This document shows, piece by piece, positions 56,010 through 64,000 of a DNA stretch of 64,000 nt (positions are counted from its first letter, which is position 1; each line of letters starts with the position of its first letter). A model generated the notes under the pieces. It worked only from the letters and a program-made list of their open reading frames with translations, searched no databases and was not told the origin of the DNA. The translations under genes were made by a program, and so were the position numbers. Source of the stretch: Hemileia vastatrix (lineage: Eukaryota > Basidiomycota > Pucciniomycetes > Pucciniales > Zaghouaniaceae); the NCBI GenBank assembly GCA_030280995.1, contig JASXTE010000017.1:5414501-5478500 (forward strand). The letters are read 5' to 3'.

Positions 56010-59000
56010 AATGGTGGCTTTGTCAGAGCTGTTTGTGAATATTTTTTGATGAAAAATGATAACTTAAGCAATTGGTTTATTATTGTAAATGACATTTAAT
56101 TCATGTTTGGCATAAGATTGGATCCAGAAAACAATTGTTTCACATTGGGCATGAATGGAAAATGAAAATTTAAAATTTCTCCTTCTAAAAAAATTCTGCA
56201 CACCTGTTAAAATCTTGTAATTCATTGATTCAGTGTAAGGGCAGATTAACAGAAGAAATGGATAATTTATTGTCTGAAATAAATACTGCTTCATTTGGTG
56301 ATCAGTTAACTGGTGAAAAAAAGGATTATATAATTTCCTTAATTACATCTTTCCCTATGGCTTTTGCTCATGGATCTCATGTGTTAGAAATTGTTAAAGA
56401 TGAAATGAAAATTACTTTATCCTGTAACTTGAGTGATATTTCTCCTAGTCTAAAGAAAAAACCTTATCCTGCTTTTCCAACAAAGAGAAAGGATATTGAG
56501 GATAATATTTCTACCTTATTGAAAATGAATATTATTGAGAAAGACGATGTTACCTCAAAATATTGTGTCATATCCCCAGGCTTAATCTCTAATGAGAAAG
56601 ATAAAGCAAGATTATGTTGGGATTACAGAGCATTAAATACTTATACAGTAGATGATATTTATCCTTTACCCAGGATTAATTCAATACATGCTACGTTAAA
56701 AGGTACAAAGTTCATTAGTTGTCTAGATGGTAATAAAGGTTATCATCAGATCCCTGTTAAAAAGACTTCCCAAAATTTCTTGCTTATTGCTACTCATACA
56801 GGAATATATAAGTATTTTAGAATGCCATTTTCCCCTAAGAATTCCTCCTTAAGTATTTCAAAAAGTAATGGATAATAAATTTCATCAAAAAATAATTGAA
56901 GGATCATTAATGGTCTATATTAATGAAGTAATAGTTTTTTTAAAACATTTGATGAGCACATGAATCACTTGAATAGAGTTTTCCAAAAGATGGATGATAT
57001 TAACATAACTTTATCTTTGAAAAAGTGTAAATTTTATTTTCAATCCTTAAAAGTCTTGGGTCATGTTTTGTCAGGTTTAAAAATCTGTGTAGATCAAAAC
57101 AAAGTTGCTTCAATTCAAAACGTGAAAGCACCAACTTCTTTGAAATAAATCCAAAGTTTTTTGGGAATGTGTGGCTATTATAGACAATATATAAAAAAAT
57201 ATTAAGCCATATCATTACCTCTTGCAAAATTGACCAGAAAAGATGTAGCTTTTATCTGGAATGAGGAAACACAAAAAGCCTTTAATACATTGAAATTTTT
57301 TTTAATGACTGCACCAATCCTGGCCCTCCCTGATTTCAATAAACCTTTTTTCCTCTACACAGATTCAGGTTTTGTTGGACTAGGAGCTTCCCTCCACCAG
57401 AAAAAGATTATTAAAGATAAATATTCAGAAGTTGTAATTTGTTATATTTCAAGAACCTTGAGAAATAGTGAATTGAAATATAGTGCCACTCAATTAGAGT
57501 GTTTAGCAGTTGTATGGACCCTAGATAAACTTCATTATTACCTGGATGAACAGAAATTTGAATTGGGTACTGACTTTAGTGCAGTAAAATCACTCTTAAA
57601 CCTAAAGACACCAAACAGACATATTTTTAGGTGGAAAATGGCTGCTCAAGAGTATAGGGGTAGAATGAAAATCATTCACAGAGCTGGTAATATTCATTCA
57701 AATGTGGATATTCTGTCAAGATTGCTGTTACCAAATAATGATTCCAATCCTGCCTATGTACCAGAAGATAAAAAAATTCATATAAATGGTATATATATTG
57801 TTGATATGGAGGAAGAATTATTGCAATTAATTCTGTATTCATATGAGAATGATTATAATCTAAAAAGATTAGTTAAAATCCTGAATGATCCTAAGAATGC
57901 TTCAATCCAAGCATTGATAAAAACTCTCCCTCCAAAGTATCAAAATTATTTGAATAAAGGAAAATTTTCTATTGAGGATGGTTATATTTATTACAGGAGA
58001 AAACTGCCTAATGTCTTTGTAATTCCTCCTTCCATGAAGGAAACCATCTTGAAGCTCTTTCATGATGACTTTTTAGCTGGTCATTTTGATCTAGTGAAAA
58101 TTATTGTCAGGATAATGCAACATATTGAAGCACCTGATACTCCTTGGCAAATAATTAATATGGATTTTGTTACTGGTCTTCTGTAGCAGGGAAAGACAGT
58201 TATAACTCTTGTTGGGTAATAGTGGATAGATTCACCAAAATGTGTAAATTTATTCCCATCCAAAAAGATGTATCCACCAAAGATTTAGCTTTTTTATTGT
58301 GGTCATATATGTTTAATATTGTTGGATTTTCTAAAGCTATCATCTCTGACAGAGACCCTAAATTTACATCTTAATTTTGGATGTTTTTGATGGATATATG
58401 TGGCTGTGAGTTGAAACTATCTACTTCTCACCATCCCCAAACTGATGGTTTAGCTAAAAGAATGATTTAAACTCTGGAAGATATTATTAGAAGGTATTGT
58501 GCCTTTGAATTAGAGTATAAAGAAAATGAAAGATTCACTCATGACTGGGTCACTCTACTACCAGGTCTTGAATTTTCTTATAATAGCACTGTTCACTCTG
58601 TCACTGAGAAAAATCCTTTTGAGCTCTGGTTAAGTTATGTCCCAAATACTATTACTCAAAGTCTCAATAATAAATTACCTAAGTTGAGCTAAATCCTGGT
58701 GTAAAATCATTTTTTCAAATGCAGAAAGTAAGTAAAAAAACATGCTCAAAGTTGTATTGATAAGGCATTTGAATATGAAAAGAAAAGATGGGATAAATCT
58801 CATAAAGGTTAAACATTTGAGAAGGGTGATGAAGTACTGATATCTACAGTCCACTTCAATTTAAAGGGCAATAAAAAATTAAAGGATCCATATGCAGGTC
58901 CATTTTTTGTTAAAAGAATGTTTGTTGATAATGCAGTAGAAGTAGAACTTTATTCTCCATATGATAGAAAACATCCTTTTTTCCCCATTTTCCCTGCTAA

Positions 59001-59205
59001 AGCCTTATACTTCCAACATTAACTTATTTCCTAAAAGGAAAGGGAGACCTAAAAAAATTCCTCAAGAAGTCACAGAAACTGCAGAAATTGATAAGATTCT
59101 CAATGATAGAATTATCACTGCTGAAATGAGTACTGAATATTTATTGAGATATAAAAATAAAACATCTGAGAATTATGCATGGATACCTGGAAAAGAAGTT
59201 TTTTA
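56010..59205 (+). pseudogene. Pol of G4 after Harb-B (RT, RNase H, integrase, chromodomain)
   Basis: GGFVRAVCEYF resumes the protease end. RT has SFPMAFAHGSHVLEIVKDEM, CLDGNKGYHQIP and FRMPFSPKN; the catalytic YIDD is replaced by VYINEVIV (about 56,916), so it is dead. RNase H: LYTDSGFVGLGASL and ATQLECLAVVWTL. Integrase: the HHCC finger is partly deleted (CHDD-equivalent FHDDFLAGHF is followed directly by MQHIEAPDTPWQ, near 58,117). In the core the third catalytic residue E is K (GLAKRMI, about 58,455). The chromodomain tail (GRPKK, ...EYLLRYKNK) ends with the stop near 59,203. Many stops and frameshifts. Confidence 0.88.
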
Positions 59206-59281
59206 ACATTCTAATCTATTAAAAAAGTAAAAAAAGAAAACATCTTAGCATTTTTTTTATTGTTTTCTTGGAGTGAGGGAG

Positions 59282-59473
59282 TGTCAGCCAAGCTGTACCA
59301 AGAGTCCAGTAAATGTTATAATATTTTATTGGACTTCAAAATGGGCAAATGCTTACATTGATACCCCCTATTATGTATGTAAATTAATATTATATTGAAC
59401 AATAAAATTAAGTAAATAACTCATAATAATAAATTAAATTTAGAGTTATATGAAGTTTATTAATATATATATT
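59282..59473 (+). repeat. 3' LTR of G4, first part, cut by Harb-C
   Basis: Starts TGTCAGCCAAGCTGTACC after GAGTGAGGGAG and follows the 5' LTR except for an insertion of TTGATACCCCCT at 59,358-59,369. It breaks off at 59,473 where the Harb-C end begins; the rest should lie beyond the window. Confidence 0.88.
59358..59369. mobile_element. 12-bp Harbinger end remnant in the G4 LTR
   Basis: TTGATACCCCCT followed by ATT is identical to the terminal bases of Harb-A's right end with its target sequence. The 5' LTR of G4 lacks it. It may be an imprecise excision or deletion scar. Confidence 0.6.
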
Positions 59474-59850
59474 AGGGGGTATTAATTTTCAGGGATCCGC
59501 AATTGGGGATCAAGAATTTTTTCTTCCGGCATCAGACATTATTAATTGCAGATAATTCTAATCCACTAGCCCCAGGGCTAGTGGGTAAGTATTGTAAAAT
59601 AATGCATTGTCACACCTCTTATACCCTGATTTCCATTCCTAATTCCTGACCAAAAACTCATCACCTCCATGATTGATTTGTAAGAAAGTCACATGTCATA
59701 TAATTGAAGATGCCATCTTTATGTGTCTCTTCACTCTATGCTACTTAATTTTGGTGGCAAACACCAAAAAAAAATTTCTATCTACACACCCCACCTGCTC
59801 ATTTGGTGGTGAATTCCCACTTCCCACTCATCACCTAAACCTTCTACAAA

Positions 59851-60113
59851 AAATGATAAAGCATCTCTCTACTTGGAACAAACTTCAATCAGCTATGAAT
59901 GCTATCACTTTAACTTAATCTGCTGACTCTGATTCTGAATCAGGTTTGGAATACACTTTATCTTATATATCTTTTTAATGATCTTTATGAAGAAGAGGAT
60001 TCCAAAACAGCACCAGATCTCCCCTCCCTTGAATCACAAAACATTCTTTCCAAAAGCATAGGCTCTGTAATTATTCCAATCACCCTCCAGCATTTTGAAA
60101 CACAACCTTTTTA
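59851..60113 (+). pseudogene. Internally deleted Harbinger transposase, Harb-C
   Basis: The start MIKHLSTWNKLQSAMNAITL resembles MKHLSTRKLLHSTMNAITF of Harb-A, then a stop and SADSDSESGLEYTLSYIS. This runs straight into NDLYEEEDSK and VIIPITLQHFETQPF, the C-terminal end. About 300 residues, including all three catalytic residues, are deleted, so Harb-C is non-autonomous. Confidence 0.9.
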
Positions 60114-60904
60114 ATTTTTTTTTCATACTCTCCAGATTTTCAGCTTTTGTGCTTTATTCACTTGTTTTGGTGTTTTTTTTGCATATTTGTTTTTATTTTA
60201 AATTTACGCTGAATGTCTCTTTTTTAAATTTCTCATTTGTTTTCATTCACCAGCTCAACATGAAATCACATATTTTCTGCAATTGCATAATTTTTCACTG
60301 TTTCTTTTTTTCATTCATGCCTCATATCATATTCTCCTTTCCTCAAAGATCCCTCAAACAATTTGGTTTCATTTATTTTCTTAACTCATCTCTCCAGTTA
60401 AGTCTTTTTATTCATTTTTTTGATTTTTAGATTGCTAATAATGGTTTTTTTATTTTTTTTCTGATTTTTTTTCATTCTTTTATCTAATTTTCTTTGTAAG
60501 TGTTATTTTTAATTTTTATGGTAAAATTAACCTTATTTCTCTCTCCCTCTTTACTTTCTTTTTTAGCTCCATCACCCTATTCTTCATCCCTCCTTGGAAT
60601 GGTCATTATCCCCCCTTTCCCCTATTTCACTTTTTTTTGGTCCCATGTCATTTAAACACATACATTTCTCATTCTTTATACATTTCACTGACTCCATATT
60701 CAATTTCCCCACAATTCCAACATCAATCTTTCTCACCCTATTTTTCCTACTTTTCAATCAAGGTAAGTTTCATCTCATTTTTATGCCTATATGATATCTC
60801 ATTCCTTCTATGATAATTTCATACTTAAATATATGTATGACTCTTATCTAGATAACAGTGAACTTATAAAACTCTGTTTGTTCTCATCTTCATTACCACT
60901 TTTC
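60114..60904. other. Non-coding interior of Harb-C
   Basis: T-rich, homologous in inverted orientation to 31,600-32,310 of Harb-A. No gene. Confidence 0.6.
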
Positions 60905-61890
60905 AAGTTTTTGTAAAATTTCAAAAATCAGACTCAGAATTAGGGTTAGGCTTATTTGAATACAGTTTTTCTTTTCACTGAAGATTCTCCTGAAGGCTAC
61001 CTTTTATTTCCCACAAACAGATTTGAATTTGGTTCAGTGGTTGCTAAGATATTGACAATTAAAGTTGAGCCTTTTTTTCCCAATTTAAATTTTTTATTTA
61101 ATTTTTTATGTAACAAATTAAGGTTAGGTTTATTTAAATCACATGTCCTTTAATTGAAGATTCTACTAAAGCCTATCTCTCATTTCCCACAAACAGTTTT
61201 GAGTTAGGCTCAGTGGTTGCTGAGATTTTGACCTTTGAGGTGGAGCCTTTTTTTCCAAATTTCACTTTTCTTATTTCAAGTTTTTATATTGCATAATTAA
61301 AGAATAAGGATTCTTAAACTCTTATCTGATTATTATCTTGGCTTTCATCTCCCTCTTTTTGGACTTTTCATCATCACTTTTCAAGTTTTTGTGCAAATTA
61401 TAAAAGTAGAGTCAGAATTAGGGTTGGGTTTATTTGAATCAACTGTCCTTTTGGCAGAAATTACTTCTGAAGCCTTTCTTTCATGTCCATTAACCAAATT
61501 TAAATTTGGTTCAGTGGCTTTTGAGATATTAAATTTCAAAGGTGAGCCTTTTTTTTATAATTTCATTTTTATTTATTTCATAATGCTTATCATAAAATTT
61601 ATATCATTCATTTATCCTTCCAGATTCCTTTGATTATCTAGGCTTTTTTCTCCCTCTTGTTGAAATTTTCATCATCAGTTTTCTAGTTTCTGTGCAATTT
61701 TAAAAATCAGAGTCAGTATTAGGGATAGGTTTATTTGAATATACTGTCCTGTTAGCTGAAGATACTTCTGAAGCCTATTGTTCATTTCCAGAAAACCAAC
61801 TAGAATTTGGTTCAGTGGTTGCTGAGATATTGACCTTTAAAGTTTAGCCTTTTTTTCCCATTTTCATGTTTATTTATTTTATAATGCATA
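60905..61890 (+). repeat. Four diverged tandem units with TTAGGGTTAGG-like motif, Harb-C
   Basis: Units near 60,905, 61,120, 61,375 and 61,685. Each has a TTAGGGTTAGG or TAAGGTTAGG-type motif, TTTATTTGAAT, a GAAGAT.CT.CTGAAG stretch, GGTTCAGTGGTTGCTGAGAT and GAGCCTTTTTTTCC. The same units occur in Harb-A on the opposite strand. Confidence 0.8.
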
Positions 61891-62807
61891 ACATAACGTT
61901 TACATCATGCATTTATCCTTCCAGATTCCTCAAACTACCTTTCTCTTTACCTATTATTCTGCCCTTTCATTAAGGTATGTTTTTTTATTTTTCTTAGAAT
62001 TTTAATATGTCTATCCTTCACATATCTTTGCTTCTCTCATCAGATCAGTCAAAAGTTAGTCCAATGAATCAAAAAGGTAAAAAAAGAAGGTAAAATTAAT
62101 AAATTTACAAACTTTTAGGTAGATAAAAAAGCTTGGGGATTTTTAAAGTCACCAAATATTTTTTATTCTTTCTTTAATTTTTAATAAATAAATCTGATAT
62201 TTCTATTTACTAAACTAAAGTAATAAGCCAAAGAACTTGTCTTGTATAAAAGGTAATCATGATAAAATTAAATTGTTTCATGGGGTTCATCTTGTCTATA
62301 CCTGTGGAAAGTCCCAAACTTAGTTTCTAGACTTGGTCTGCATATTGGCTTGAGGAATTTTAATTACTTTAAAACTAGTGAATTTAACTTATCTTATTTA
62401 TTTATTTATCAAATTATGGAATAATTCTAAATTTTGGTGATTTTCACCCCTTAATTCAATAAAATGCAGGGGAGGGTTTTGCCAAATTTTCAATCTGACA
62501 TGGAAAATTTATGACTTAGAAAAAATTGGTGATACCCATCCCTTGCTTCAATAGAATTCAGGGGAGGGTTTTGCAAAATTTTTGAAACAGATATAGAATT
62601 TAATTGACTTAGATTTATTTAGAAATACAAAATTGGTGGTGAGGTGATAAAATTATGTTGGTGATAAGATTTTTTGCACAGGCTTCAGTATTATTTTACC
62701 ATCTGAAATTCCAAAAGTGTAATATTTTAGAGTCCAGTAAGGAAAAATGGTGTTAACAGAATCTCATGATATAACTATGTTTGATAAGATTTAAAGTAAC
62801 TATTAAA
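61891..62807. other. Non-coding interior of Harb-C
   Basis: AT-rich; 62,310-62,600 matches 53,520-53,840 of Harb-B, including two GCAGGGGAGGG-like blocks. No gene and no trace of the TET/JBP-like gene of Harb-A. Confidence 0.6.
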
Positions 62808-62990
62808 TCAGGAACCAAAATGAATATTCATTTCCTCATAGAGAAGATAAATGATATTGAGCTTTTTGGAAAAATTAGTAATTACATTCTCCAAATCATA
62901 ATTATCAATACCAAAGCCAGTGGAAGTGAAAGTGGAAGCAAAATGAGCCTTTTTATATTTTGATTGATAGCTTTTGAACCTCTCCTTCAT
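62808..62990 (-). pseudogene. Myb/SANT-like gene fragment, Harb-C (Harb-B type)
   Basis: KERFKSYQSKYKKAHFAST, STGFGIDNYDLE and LLYEEMNIHFGS correspond to the middle of the DNA-binding block and are closest to Harb-B (MKERFKSYHSKYKKTHH). It is a 60-residue fragment with no start or end. Confidence 0.75.
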
Positions 62991-63039
62991 TTACTTAGAA
63001 TTGATGTAAATTCCCTATTTTGATTTCTTTTTTACTACA

Positions 63040-63345
63040 TTTTCATTAGCAGTCAATTTCCTCAACAGATTTATTAGCTTTAATGCACTATATCAAGAAA
63101 ATGTCCAAAAAAAATTGTATTGAAATATGAACAAAAAAAATAAAAAAAACTAGGCATCAAAAATTTTCATTAAGCAGTCAATTTCCTCAACAGATATATT
63201 AGCTTTAATGAATTCCATAAAGAAAACTTTCTAAAAAAATAGGAACTAAATATAAATGAAATAAAAAAACTAGTCATCAAACATTTTCATAAGGCATTCA
63301 ATTTCCTCAACAGATTTATTAGCTTTAACACATTCTATCAAGAAA
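63040..63345 (-). repeat. Triplicated segment from the end of a Myb-like gene
   Basis: Three direct copies with a period of about 125 bp. Each carries CAATTTCCTCAACAG and TATTAGCTTTAA. On the - strand these encode the helix end seen in Harb-A (VKTNKSIEEIERLM). The third copy joins the fragment below. Confidence 0.7.
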
Positions 63346-63987
63346 ACTTTCTTTTTTGAACAAGTTTCAAGCTGATACTTGAGTTTTATTTAATCCAATG
63401 TGAAATTTTACTCAAGAGCCTTATCCACTTTCTGTATCTCAAATTTATTCTCCTCTGGATCATGTGCTTTCTCATCCCTCTTTAAAGAAAGCTCAAATCT
63501 CTTCTACTATTCAAGCTTCAGACTTGCTTGCTTGAGGATCCTCATTTCATTCATTAGCCATTTTAGAAATAAAAAAAGTGAATAAAAAATCAAAACAACT
63601 AGAAAAGAAATAAACTCTCACTGGAGTGGGGTCAGGTTGGTTTATATTTCCATAAGGATCTATTGAAAAAGTGTCTTAATTGATGGAAGTCAAATGAGGG
63701 GAGGATTTAGTAAAAGTGGAAGGAAAAAGATTTCTTTCAAAATCATGTTCAGAGATATCATCTTCTCCATCCAAAATGTTTACAGGATTGAAATTGGCTT
63801 GCTCTCCCAATATGTAATCCATCTCTTTATAGTAAAGACATAAAGAATCAAGTTTATCATCTATAGTTTTGATGCACTTACTGATATCAAGATAAGTAAT
63901 ACCAAAACCAGTGGAAGATGAAAGAGTATTAGCCTTCTTGTATTTGGCTTGATAAGGCTTGAAGCATCCAGAAATTTTCTTAGGCAA
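63346..63987 (-). pseudogene. Myb/SANT-like gene fragment, Harb-C (Harb-A type)
   Basis: 63,676-63,987 encodes PKKISGCFKPYQAKYKKANT, STGFGITYLDISKCIKTIDD, LDSLCLYYKEMDYILGEQAN and NILDGEDDISEHDFERNL, closest to Harb-A. Downstream on - (63,346-63,560) are coiled-coil remnants that resemble RDEREHNLEEKK and QLEEGLKKKDFL in broken frames. The 5' part is beyond the window. The fragment lies next to a second, Harb-B-like fragment, so Harb-C appears to be a mosaic. Confidence 0.78.
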
Positions 63988-64000
63988 AAGATTAATCCTT

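Larger units (their letters stand above)
45507..59473 (+). mobile_element. Ty3/Gypsy chromodomain retrotransposon copy G4, interrupted by Harb-B and Harb-C
   Basis: 5' LTR (45,507-46,757), leader, pre-gag, gag, protease start, then Harb-B (50,301-56,009), then the remainder of pol to 59,205, purine run GAGTGAGGGAG and the start of the 3' LTR (59,282), which is cut by Harb-C at 59,473. Gene order equals G2 and G3. It is the most decayed Gypsy copy, with many stops, frameshifts and lost catalytic residues. Confidence 0.9.
59474..64000. mobile_element. PIF/Harbinger element Harb-C (defective, continues past the window)
   Basis: The end AGGGGGTATTAATTTTC follows ATT (59,471-59,473). The subterminal part matches the right end of Harb-A in inverted orientation, including the palindrome CCACTAGCCCCAGGGCTAGTGG. 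The transposase gene is mostly deleted; Myb-like fragments lie on the - strand near the right side. The other end is not in the window. Confidence 0.88.

Noticed and set aside
60930..61760. Telomere or interstitial telomere tract
   Set aside because: Only 1-2 telomere-like repeats per unit, embedded in a longer transposon repeat.

Overview
The window looks like a transposon-saturated, AT-rich stretch of a fungal nuclear genome. A basidiomycete is likely and a rust fungus (Pucciniales) is my best guess. This rests on short introns (about 54-120 bp), chromodomain Ty3/Gypsy elements, large PIF/Harbinger elements with a Myb/SANT-like partner gene, a TET/JBP-type dioxygenase lodged in a transposon, and one host gene that reads as the DNA-repair protein Nbs1/Xrs2 (nibrin). 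No bacterial-type operons, tRNA or rRNA genes were found. The organism assignment is inference.

Layout. 1-18,857 is a stack of three related chromodomain Ty3/Gypsy copies on the + strand: G1 (3' end only, LTR 1,362-2,850), G2 (LTRs 2,851-4,302 and 10,993-12,487) and G3 (interior 12,488-18,048, LTR from 18,082). G1 seems to sit inside the 5' LTR of G2, and G2 inside the gag of G3. All are broken by stops and small frameshifts. A decayed LINE (APE endonuclease, reverse transcriptase, RNase H) runs on the - strand at about 19,010-24,600. A 249-bp CACTA-like MITE lies at 25,144-25,392. Harb-A, an 8.3-kb PIF/Harbinger element (25,743-34,018, TSD ATT), carries a Myb/SANT-like gene (+, one nonsense codon), a decayed TET/JBP-like dioxygenase gene (-), a solo Gypsy LTR (TSD CTTAT) and an apparently intact DDE transposase gene (-).

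The host gene (Nbs1-like, 13 predicted exons) spans 34,487-44,368. It is split in a coding exon by a complete Ty1/Copia element (37,520-43,472, - strand, TSD TGATG) whose two 888-bp LTRs look identical and whose 1,374-aa gag-pol ORF is open. It also has an independent 1-base frameshift upstream.

45,507 to the window end is a fourth Gypsy copy, G4. It is interrupted in its protease region by Harb-B (50,301-56,009, TSD AAT; removal restores the reading frame) and in its 3' LTR by Harb-C (59,474 to beyond 64,000). In the Harbinger elements the transposase and Myb-like genes converge, and the long non-coding middles hold tandem repeats, hairpins and pyrimidine tracts. Most of the sequence is mobile DNA at different ages: Copia is the youngest, Harb-A and Harb-B intermediate, and the Gypsy copies and LINE old.
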